Shown here: positions 1 to 4,805 of the stretch, one piece after another
Layout: each line of letters opens with the position of its first letter
Position numbering within the stretch: position 1 is the first letter of the stretch
NCBI GenBank assembly: GCA_030040495.1
Contig: JASHTP010000528.1
Span: 1 to 5,546 of the forward strand
Source: Alphaproteobacteria bacterium
Lineage (GTDB): Bacteria; Pseudomonadota; Alphaproteobacteria; ATCC43930; CGMCC-115725
Direction: 5' to 3'
Length of the DNA: 5,546 nt
Translations under genes and position numbers: made by a program
Notes under the pieces: generated by a model
The model's input: the letters and a program-made list of their open reading frames with translations, nothing else
What the model was told of the DNA's origin: nothing
The model's database searches: none

Positions 1-536
1 CGTCGCGCGATCGCGCCGACCACCGCCGGCTGGTCGGCGAAGCGGTCGATCAGCCCATGCAGCGTCGCCTCCGCGATCGCCGCCCCCTCGTTGGCGAGGA
101 GGCGGAGGATGACGGCGGGCTCGCCGTGGCGGCACAGCGCCGCGGCGAGTCGCGTCGAGAGCGCGCGGCGCCCGGCGACGGCGAGGCGATGGGCGGGCGA
201 GTGGCGCTCGACGATCGGCAGCAGGTCCTCCTCGCCGAGCAGCCGCGAATGCTCGAGGATCGGCGTCGCCACCGTCGCCGTGTCACGCGCCAGCGCGAGC
301 AGGATGTCGCGCGGCAGGCCGGGCGCGAACTTCACTGTCTCGGCGAGGACGAGGCGCACCAGCGGCTCGGCGTCGTAGAGCACGACGCGGAAGACGTCGT
401 TGGCGGCGCGCCATTCCTCCGCCTCGAGCCCGCCTTCGGCGTAGCGCGCGGCGAGACGCTCGAGCGACTTGGCGCGCTCGGTCCAGGACGCCTCCTCGAT
501 GAGTCGGCCGATCACTTGGCGCGTCAAACTCGTCAT
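1..536 (-). CDS. DUF2336 domain-containing protein, N-terminal part (runs off left edge)
   Basis: The reverse strand is open from an ATG at 536-534 to the left edge, giving 178 residues with no stop. The protein begins MTSLTRQVIGRLIEEAS and is made almost wholly of short amphipathic helices. HEAT-like helical pairs are visible around residues 45-85 (DAEPLVRLVLAETVKF, then LPRDILLALARD) and 86-135 (VATPILEHSRLL, then LLPIVERH). This pattern of 'neighbour helix, PILxxSxLL, LxxIV' is what I recognise as DUF2336 (PF10098), a mostly alphaproteobacterial family of about 350-400 residues with no established biochemical role. I see no catalytic motif, signal peptide or membrane segment, so a cytoplasmic scaffold or interaction protein is likely (inference). 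The frame stays open upstream to an ATG at 695-693, but that stretch is arginine-rich and covers a CtrA-like box, so I prefer 536. The ribosome binding site is weak (an ACGGG about 10 bases upstream). Family assignment is by eye. Confidence 0.8.
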   Translation of the reverse strand, partial: MTSLTRQVIGRLIEEASWTERAKSLERLAARYAEGGLEAEEWRAANDVFRVVLYDAEPLVRLVLAETVKFAPGLPRDILLALARDTATVATPILEHSRLLGEEDLLPIVERHSPAHRLAVAGRRALSTRLAAALCRHGEPAVILRLLANEGAAIAEATLHGLIDRFADQPAVVGAIAR

Positions 537-839
537 CGATGGAGACCCGTTTGCCGGGTCGGCGCGCCCGATGCGCGCTCGTGCCGGCGAGCGAGAGAGT
601 GTGCGCCCGCGGGTTAAGCGATGTTTAAGCGGCGCGGTCCGACGCGTGAAAAAAATTACACGTTGGCGCGCGCGGCCGTTACGGCGGCGATCCATCCACA
701 GCGCGCGGCGCCGCTAAGTCCTTCAACGTCAACGCCGCGCCGGATTTATCCTCAGCGACGGCGCGCAGTATGGCGAAGTTGTGGCAAGCCGATGGCAAAT
801 TCGGCGTACCGGCGAATCGTCCCGACGAGTCGCGCGGGC
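537..839. other. Gene-free stretch between the ABC-F and DUF2336 genes
   Basis: About 300 bases lie between two genes on the same strand. The half next to the DUF2336 gene holds the CtrA-like box and a run of seven A (seven T on the minus strand) at 648-654, and is probably its promoter region. In the half next to the ABC-F stop I see no convincing terminator, only a weak 5-base inverted repeat (788-792 with 801-805). Short open frames here are arginine-rich and look like chance readings of GC-rich DNA. Confidence 0.6.
613..628 (-). promoter_or_regulatory. CtrA-type binding box upstream of the DUF2336 gene
   Basis: Read on the minus strand the sequence is TTAA-ACATCGC-TTAAC, an exact match to the TTAA-N7-TTAAC full site described for the alphaproteobacterial cell-cycle regulator CtrA. 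The half-sites are 11 bases apart, about one helical turn. The match stands out because TTAA is rare in this GC-rich window. The box ends 76 bases before the DUF2336 ATG, a suitable position for a CtrA-controlled promoter. I cannot see a clear -10 element below it. CtrA control is inferred from motif and position only. Confidence 0.6.
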
Positions 840-2714
840 TCACTCCTCGGCACGCTCGACCGCTTCGGCGGCGGCGAGCCAATCCGCTTCCGCGGCGGCG
901 AGCGATTGCGCCGCTTCCGCCTGCGCGCGCAGCAGATCGGCGACGGGGCGCGACTCGGCGGCATAGGTCGCGGGATCGGCGAGCTCGCGGTCGAGCGTCG
1001 CCTTGCGCGCGGCGACGGTGGCGAGACGCTGCTCCGCCTCGCGCAGCGCGCGCTTCAACGGCGCCAATGCCTGGCGCCGCTCGGCGGCGGCGCGTCGCGC
1101 GTCGCGCTTTGCCGGTTCCGCCGCGCGCTCTTGCTCTTCGGGCGCGGCGCGCGGCGTCTCCAGCAGATAGCGGCGATAATCGTCGAGGTCGCCCTCCCAG
1201 GGTTTCGCCGTGCCGTCGGCGACGAGCCAGAGACGGTCGGCGGTGAGCGAGAGCAGATGCCAGTCATGGCTGATGATCACCACCGCGCCGGGAAAATCGC
1301 CGAGCGCTTCGACCAGCGCCTCGCGCGCCTCGATGTCGAGATGGTTGGTGGGCTCGTCGAGGATGAGCAAGGGCGGCGCCGCGTGGCTGATGAGGGCGAA
1401 GTTGAGCCGCGCCTTCTCGCCGCCGGAAAGCTCGCGCGCCCGCACGAAGACCTGATCCTCGCCGAAGCCGAAGCGCGCCAGCCGCGCGCGCACCCGCTCG
1501 GCCGGCGCCTTGGGCATGAGCCGGGCGAGATGGTCGAAGGCGCTCGCCTCGGGATCGAGCTCCTCGATCTGATGCTGCGCGAAATAGCCGCAGGCGAGCC
1601 GCGGCGCGCGGCGCTGCTCGCCTGACATCGGCGCGAGCCGCCCGGCCATGAGCCGCGCCAGCGTCGATTTGCCGTTGCCGTTGGCGCCGAGCAGCGCGAT
1701 GCGGTCGTCGGGATCGAGCCGGAGATCGAGGCGCCGCAGCACCGGCTTGCCGGGCTCGTAGCCGACAGCGACGTTGTCGAAGGTGAGAAGCGGGGGCGCG
1801 AGCTTCGCCGGCTCCGGGAACTCGAAGCGGACCGGCGGCTCGGCCTCGGCGAGCGCCACCGGCTCGAGCCGCGCCAGCATCTTGAGGCGGCTCTGCGCCT
1901 GGCTCGCCTTGCTCGCCTTGGCGCGGAAGCGGTCGACGAAGGCCTGGAGATGCTTGCGCTCGACCTCCTGCCTGGCGGCGAGCGCCTGCTGGCGCGCCAG
2001 CGCCTCGCGCCGCGTCCTGAGGAAGGTCTCGTAGCCGCCGCTGTAGAGCGAAAGCCGGCGCTCGCCGAGATGCAGCACATGATCGGCGACGTCGTCGATG
2101 AATTGCCGATCATGGCTCACCAGGATCAAGGTGCGGCGGTAGCGGCGCAGGAACTCGCCGAGCCAGAGGGCCGCCTCGAGATCGAGATGGTTGGTCGGCT
2201 CATCGAGCAGCAGCAGGTCTGGCTCGGCGAAGAGCACCGCCGCCAGGGCAACTCGCATGCGCCAGCCGCCGGAGAAGGACGCCATGGCGCGGTGCTGGTC
2301 GCGGTCATCGAAGCCGAGCCCGGCGAGGATGCCGGCGGCGCGCGCCGGCGCCGCATGGGCGTCGATCGCCAGCAGCCGGTCATGGATCTCCGCGGCCCGC
2401 GCGCCATCCTCGGTCGCCGCCGCTTCGGCGAGGAGCTGCGCGCGCTCTTCCGCTGCGGCCACCACGAGGTCGAGCGGCGTCGCCGCGCCGCCGGGCGCTT
2501 CCTGGGCGAGAAAGCCGATGCGCACGCCCTTCTGCAGCCGGATGTCGCCGCCGTCGGGCTGCAGCACGCCGCGGATCAGGTCGAGAAGCGTCGATTTCCC
2601 GGCGCCGTTGCGCCCGACCAGCGCGACCTTCCACCCGGCATTGATCTGCGCCGACGCGTTCTCGAGCAAAGTGCGTCCGGCGATGCGGTAGGTGAGGTCG
2701 GAGACGGTGAGCAT
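840..2714 (-). CDS. yheS: ABC-F family ATPase, YheS type
   Basis: This 624-residue protein has two ABC ATPase domains in one chain and no membrane segments, which defines the ABC-F class of soluble, ribosome-associated ATPases. Domain 1 has Walker A GRNGAGKS (34-41), signature FSGGW (147-151), Walker B with LLLLDEPTNHLD (167-178) and switch SHDR (200-203). A charged linker follows at about 220-300, with RFRAKASKASQAQSR (262-276), the interdomain arm that in ABC-F proteins reaches toward the ribosomal P/E-site tRNA. Domain 2 has Walker A GANGNGKS (343-350), signature LSGGEKAR (429-436), Walker B LLILDEPTNHLD (449-460) and switch SHDW (482-485). A charged Ala/Arg/Glu-rich tail from about 525 is probably a coiled coil. 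Length, linker and FSGGWRMR match E. coli YheS (637 residues) better than Uup or EttA. Both ATP sites look intact. The ATG at 2714 gives the typical YheS N-terminus, but no clear Shine-Dalgarno precedes it. Role in translation is inferred from the family; a resistance role is possible but not indicated. Confidence 0.93.
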   Translation of the reverse strand: MLTVSDLTYRIAGRTLLENASAQINAGWKVALVGRNGAGKSTLLDLIRGVLQPDGGDIRLQKGVRIGFLAQEAPGGAATPLDLVVAAAEERAQLLAEAAATEDGARAAEIHDRLLAIDAHAAPARAAGILAGLGFDDRDQHRAMASFSGGWRMRVALAAVLFAEPDLLLLDEPTNHLDLEAALWLGEFLRRYRRTLILVSHDRQFIDDVADHVLHLGERRLSLYSGGYETFLRTRREALARQQALAARQEVERKHLQAFVDRFRAKASKASQAQSRLKMLARLEPVALAEAEPPVRFEFPEPAKLAPPLLTFDNVAVGYEPGKPVLRRLDLRLDPDDRIALLGANGNGKSTLARLMAGRLAPMSGEQRRAPRLACGYFAQHQIEELDPEASAFDHLARLMPKAPAERVRARLARFGFGEDQVFVRARELSGGEKARLNFALISHAAPPLLILDEPTNHLDIEAREALVEALGDFPGAVVIISHDWHLLSLTADRLWLVADGTAKPWEGDLDDYRRYLLETPRAAPEEQERAAEPAKRDARRAAAERRQALAPLKRALREAEQRLATVAARKATLDRELADPATYAAESRPVADLLRAQAEAAQSLAAAEADWLAAAEAVERAEE

Positions 2715-2733
2715 GGCGCGGGGTCATAGCACG

Positions 2734-2754
2734 CGGTCGGCGATCCCGCGACCG
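2734..2754. repeat. Short inverted repeat in the ABC-F leader
   Basis: CGGTCG (2734-2739) and CGACCG (2749-2754) form a perfect 6-base stem with a 9-base loop, about 20-40 bases upstream of the ABC-F start. It could fold in the ABC-F 5' leader. In DNA this GC-rich a 6-base stem may be chance. Confidence 0.3.
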
Positions 2755-2795
2755 GGTGCGACGGCGCCCGCGTCACCCGCGCGCCCTTGCCTGGG

Positions 2796-2832
2796 AGCCG
2801 GGCGGCATTGCATGCTGCCGCGCGGCCCGGCT
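2796..2832. repeat. Long imperfect inverted repeat between the ABC-F and rhomboid genes
   Basis: AGCCGGGC (2796-2803) is perfectly complementary to GCCCGGCT (2825-2832). The pairing continues inward as GGCA (2804-2807) with TGCC (2816-2819) after a 5-base bulge (2820-2824). An 8-base loop contains the palindrome GCATGC. The result is a 12-pair GC-rich hairpin in a divergent intergenic region, 81 bases before the ABC-F start and 58 before the rhomboid start. No T-tract follows on either strand, so a simple intrinsic terminator is unlikely. A leader structure or a protein-binding site is possible. Confidence 0.5.
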
Positions 2833-2890
2833 TCGCCTGCCTTTCGCCAAGCCGACCGCCGGAGCTTTGCTGAGACGGCACCTTCGATCC

Positions 2891-3748
2891 ATGCCACGAA
2901 CCCCTCCGCCGCCCGACTCCGACGCCGCCCGCCTCAGCGCGTGGCAGGCGGAGACGCTCGGCAATCTGCCGCCGCCCGCGCTGCGCCCGGAAGACGAGAG
3001 CGGGCTCGGCATCCCCGGCGCCCACATCCCGTGGCTGACCCTCGCCCTCATCGCTCTGCTGATCGCGGTTTTCGCGGCCGAGCAGCTGCTTGCCATCACG
3101 CCCGGCGACGAGGGGATGAGTCCGAGCATCGAGACGCTGATGGCGCTCGGCGCGCTCAATCGCACGCTCGTCGCCGAGGCCGGCGAATGGTACCGCCTCT
3201 TCACCGCGCCGCTGCTCCACGCCGATATCGGGCACATCCTGTGCAACGGCATCGCCTTGCTGCTGGTCGGGCTGTTCCTCGAGCGGCTGATCGGCCGCGC
3301 CTGGTACCTCGCCGTCTTCCTGGTGGGCGCGCTCGGCGGCTCCTTGCTGTCGCTGGCGCTCGACGCGCCCTCGGTCGTCTCCGTCGGCGCCTCGGGCGCG
3401 ATCATGGCGCTGTTCGCCGCCGGCTTCACCAGCAGCTCCCATCTGCCGGAGGGCACGCAGGCAAGGAAGAGAATCCAATCGCGTTCGCTCAGCGTGCTGG
3501 TCCCCTCGCTGCTGCCGCTCGCGACCGGGGCGGGCGGGGATCGCATCGATTACGGCGCGCATATCGGCGGCGCGGTGACCGGCGCAGCGATCGCCGGCTT
3601 TTTGCTCCTGACCTGGCCGCCGACGCACCGGCTGCCGCGGTTCCGGCTCGCCGCCGGCATCCTCTCACTGGTCGGCGTCGCTCTGGTCGCGGTCAGCGTC
3701 GGCAGCGTCGCCGATCACTATTCCGCCCATCGGCTTTCCGGGCGCTGA
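2891..3748 (+). CDS. Rhomboid family intramembrane serine protease
   Basis: This 285-residue polytopic inner-membrane protein should cleave transmembrane substrates within the lipid bilayer. Hallmarks in order: a Pro/Asp-rich N-terminal tail of about 45 residues, presumably cytoplasmic; TM1 at about 47-69; loop 1 with the conserved W-R pair in EWYRLFT (W100, R102); LLHADIGHILCN (H110, H115, N119) at the start of TM2; TM3 about 137-157; the catalytic serine S168 in GASGA, starting TM4; a hydrophobic stretch about 198-215; the catalytic histidine H224 in YGAHIGG, starting TM6; and a further TM about 253-272. This suggests the six-helix core plus one C-terminal helix. The Ser-His dyad and oxyanion-side residues are present, so it should be active. 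The ATG at 2891 is chosen because the open frame upstream (to a GTG at 2756) is Arg-rich and non-membrane. Its ribosome binding site is poor. It is divergent from the ABC-F gene and convergent with soxR (33 bases apart). The substrate is unknown. Confidence 0.93.
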   Translation: MPRTPPPPDSDAARLSAWQAETLGNLPPPALRPEDESGLGIPGAHIPWLTLALIALLIAVFAAEQLLAITPGDEGMSPSIETLMALGALNRTLVAEAGEWYRLFTAPLLHADIGHILCNGIALLLVGLFLERLIGRAWYLAVFLVGALGGSLLSLALDAPSVVSVGASGAIMALFAAGFTSSSHLPEGTQARKRIQSRSLSVLVPSLLPLATGAGGDRIDYGAHIGGAVTGAAIAGFLLLTWPPTHRLPRFRLAAGILSLVGVALVAVSVGSVADHYSAHRLSGR

Positions 3749-3781
3749 TCCCGTCCGGCGACGCCCGCGCCCATGCACCGG

Positions 3782-4303
3782 TCAAGCACGGCGTGCGCTT
3801 CGGCGGTTTCGAGCCGGCGATTGCCGATTCCCGGCCTTGCCGATGGCGCCGAAATCCTGCGCGCGGTCCCCCAACAGGAAACGTGGCCCAGTGCCGGCGC
3901 GGGCTGCGCGGTCGCCCGGGTTGTAGAGGGCGCATCGGTCGAGCGACAGGCAGCCGCAGCCGATACAGCCATCGAGCAGGTCGCGGGTCTTCTCGAGCAT
4001 TTCGATTCTGGCCTGAAGCGCGCCGCGGATGCGCGCGCTGATCGCCTGCCAATCCGCGCGGGTTGGAGTGCGGCCTTGCGGCAAGGTCGCCAGCTCGGTC
4101 TCGATCTCCGCGAGCGTCAGCCCGAGCTGCTGCGCGATCTGGGCGAAGGACAGCCGCCTGATGTCCGAGCGAAGGAAGCGCCGCTGATTGCCGCCGGTGC
4201 GGAGCGCCCGGACCAAGCCGCACGCCTCGTAGAAGCGGATGGCCGAGATGGATATGCCCGTCCGCCGGGAAAGCTCGCCGATCGACAGCAGCGATGACGG
4301 CAT
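3782..4303 (-). CDS. soxR: SoxR, redox-sensitive MerR-family transcriptional activator
   Basis: This 173-residue cytoplasmic regulator carries a [2Fe-2S] cluster whose oxidation by redox-cycling compounds or superoxide switches on target promoters. The N-terminal MerR DNA-binding domain begins IGELSRRTG (8-16) and continues SAIRFYE (20-26), with the recognition wing at GGNQRRF (37-43). A dimerisation helix spans about 82-111. The diagnostic cluster loop CIGCGCLSLDRC supplies Cys113, Cys116, Cys118 and Cys124 in the CX2CXCX5C spacing of SoxR, followed by NPGDRA and GTGPRFLL. A good AGGGAG sits 6 bases before the ATG at 4303. E. coli SoxR is 154 residues; here a tail of about 27 residues rich in Arg, Ala and Asn follows GDRAQDF, which looks unconserved. 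The gene is divergent from the VOC gene and shares the soxbox control region with it. No soxS is present, consistent with the direct target control known outside enterics. Confidence 0.96.
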   Translation of the reverse strand: MPSSLLSIGELSRRTGISISAIRFYEACGLVRALRTGGNQRRFLRSDIRRLSFAQIAQQLGLTLAEIETELATLPQGRTPTRADWQAISARIRGALQARIEMLEKTRDLLDGCIGCGCLSLDRCALYNPGDRAARAGTGPRFLLGDRAQDFGAIGKAGNRQSPARNRRSARRA

Positions 4304-4309
4304 CGGGCG

Positions 4310-4315
4310 CTCCCT
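4310..4315 (-). promoter_or_regulatory. Ribosome binding site of soxR
   Basis: The minus strand reads AGGGAG, ending 6 bases before the soxR ATG at 4303. It supports that start, which also matches the expected SoxR N-terminus. Confidence 0.75.
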
Positions 4316-4326
4316 GCGCTAAAATC

Positions 4327-4357
4327 TTAACCTCAAGTTAGCTTGAGGTTGTAGCTT
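4327..4357 (+). promoter_or_regulatory. SoxR-activated promoter of the VOC gene, 19-base spacer
   Basis: On the plus strand TTAACC (4327-4332) and TAGCTT (4352-4357) can serve as -35 and -10 elements separated by 19 bases, with the soxbox filling the spacer. This reproduces the E. coli soxS promoter geometry (TTTACC, 19 bases, TATACT). The over-long spacer is the feature MerR-family activators correct by distorting DNA. Transcription would begin near 4364, leaving a leader of about 37 bases. Elements are assigned by eye. Confidence 0.75.
4329..4350. promoter_or_regulatory. SoxR operator (soxbox)
   Basis: The 18-base core CCTCAAGTTAGCTTGAGG (4331-4348) differs from the E. coli soxS soxbox CCTCAAGTTAACTTGAGG at a single central base. 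With flanking AA and TT it forms a 22-base inverted repeat with 9-base arms around TTAG. It lies 25 bases upstream of the soxR ATG and 51 bases upstream of the VOC ATG. SoxR bound here could activate the VOC gene and also limit its own transcription. On the minus strand, ACAACC (4352-4347) and TAAGAT (4329-4324), 17 bases apart, are a possible ordinary soxR promoter, which is weaker evidence. Confidence 0.93.
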
Positions 4358-4385
4358 CGGCAATCCCGCGCGAATCCGCGCCCGA

Positions 4386-4393
4386 GAGAGGAG
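4386..4393 (+). promoter_or_regulatory. Ribosome binding site of the VOC gene
   Basis: GAGAGGAG, a strong purine-rich Shine-Dalgarno, ends 8 bases before the ATG at 4402 and fixes the start. Confidence 0.8.
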
Positions 4394-4401
4394 CAACGGC
4401 C

Positions 4402-4782
4402 ATGGCGAAGCCGCGCATCGAGCATGTGAACGTCACAGTCAGCGATCCCGAGCGCACTGCGAAGCTGATGGAGGCGCTGTTCGACTGGCGCGTGCGGTGG
4501 CGCGGAGCGGCGCGGGACGGCGGATACACCATCCATGTCGGATCCGCGCAGCACTACCTCGCGCTCTATACCGGGCACGACGTCGCCTATACCGCGGAGG
4601 ATTTCGCGAAAGGCCGGCCGCTCAACCATATCGGCGTCGAAGTCGACGATCTCGACGCGACCGAGGCGAAGGTCGTCGCCTCCGGCCTCCGGCCCTTCTC
4701 GCACGGCGATTACGAGCCGGGCCGCCGCTTCTATTTCCTCGATGCCGACGGCATCGAGTACGAAGTGGTGAGCTACCGTTGA
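4402..4782 (+). CDS. VOC family protein (glyoxalase / dioxygenase superfamily), probable SoxR target
   Basis: This 126-residue soluble protein has the two-module βαβββ VOC fold. Module 1 starts IEHVNVTVSD (6-15) with His8; module 2 starts LNHIGVEVDD (74-83) with His76. It closes with FLDADGIEYEVVSY (112-125), where Glu121 is in the position of the usual last metal ligand. His8, His76 and Glu121 are three of the four typical VOC metal-ligand positions. The fourth, around residues 53-56 (LALY), is not obviously His or Glu. It may therefore bind metal with an altered set, or be a metal-free binding protein. Family members include glyoxalase I, ring-cleaving dioxygenases, fosfomycin-resistance and bleomycin-binding proteins; the sequence does not decide among them. 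The start is set by the strong ribosome binding site. The shared soxbox indicates induction by SoxR-activating redox compounds, so detoxifying or sequestering such a compound or its product is a reasonable inference. The stop is 3 bases from that of the convergent dehydrogenase gene. Confidence 0.88.
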   Translation: MAKPRIEHVNVTVSDPERTAKLMEALFDWRVRWRGAARDGGYTIHVGSAQHYLALYTGHDVAYTAEDFAKGRPLNHIGVEVDDLDATEAKVVASGLRPFSHGDYEPGRRFYFLDADGIEYEVVSYR

Positions 4783-4805
4783 GCCTCACCCGGCAGGCAG
4801 GCTCA
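4780..4805. repeat. Inverted repeat spanning two convergent stop codons
   Basis: TGAGCCT (4780-4786) and AGGCTCA (4799-4805) form a perfect 7-base stem with a 12-base loop. The left arm includes the VOC stop codon (4780-4782) and the first base of the opposing stop (4786-4788). It may help end or stabilise both transcripts, but neither side has a T-tract, so it is not a classical intrinsic terminator. Confidence 0.4.

Noticed and set aside
704..732. TTGACG on the minus strand (732-727) as a -35 element
   Set aside because: A 17-base spacer leads to an all-GC hexamer, so there is no usable -10.
788..805. Possible terminator hairpin after the ABC-F gene
   Set aside because: Only a 5-base stem with an 8-base loop and no T-tract; too weak to call.
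621..1625. 334-residue open frame on the plus strand opposite the ABC-F gene
   Set aside because: It is antisense to conserved ABC-F sequence with intact Walker motifs; long antisense frames are expected at this GC content, and the translation is Arg/Gly-rich without recognisable domains.
1950..2729. 259-residue plus-strand open frame opposite ABC-F domain 1
   Set aside because: It mirrors the codons of the ABC-F gene and has no domain of its own.
2756..2890. Upstream GTG start for the rhomboid, adding 45 residues
   Set aside because: The added segment is Arg-rich with no homology signal and covers the hairpin at 2796-2832; ATG 2891 gives a normal rhomboid N-terminus.
2576..3628. 350-residue minus-strand open frame opposite the rhomboid gene and the ABC-F 5' end
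   Set aside because: It overlaps two well-supported genes, is rich in Arg, Gln and Glu as expected for the reverse of membrane-protein codons, and shows no family motif.
3724..3744. Inverted repeat CGCCC / GGGCG at the 3' end of the rhomboid gene
   Set aside because: Five-base GC-only stem inside the coding region, with an 11-base loop and no T-tract; expected by chance here.
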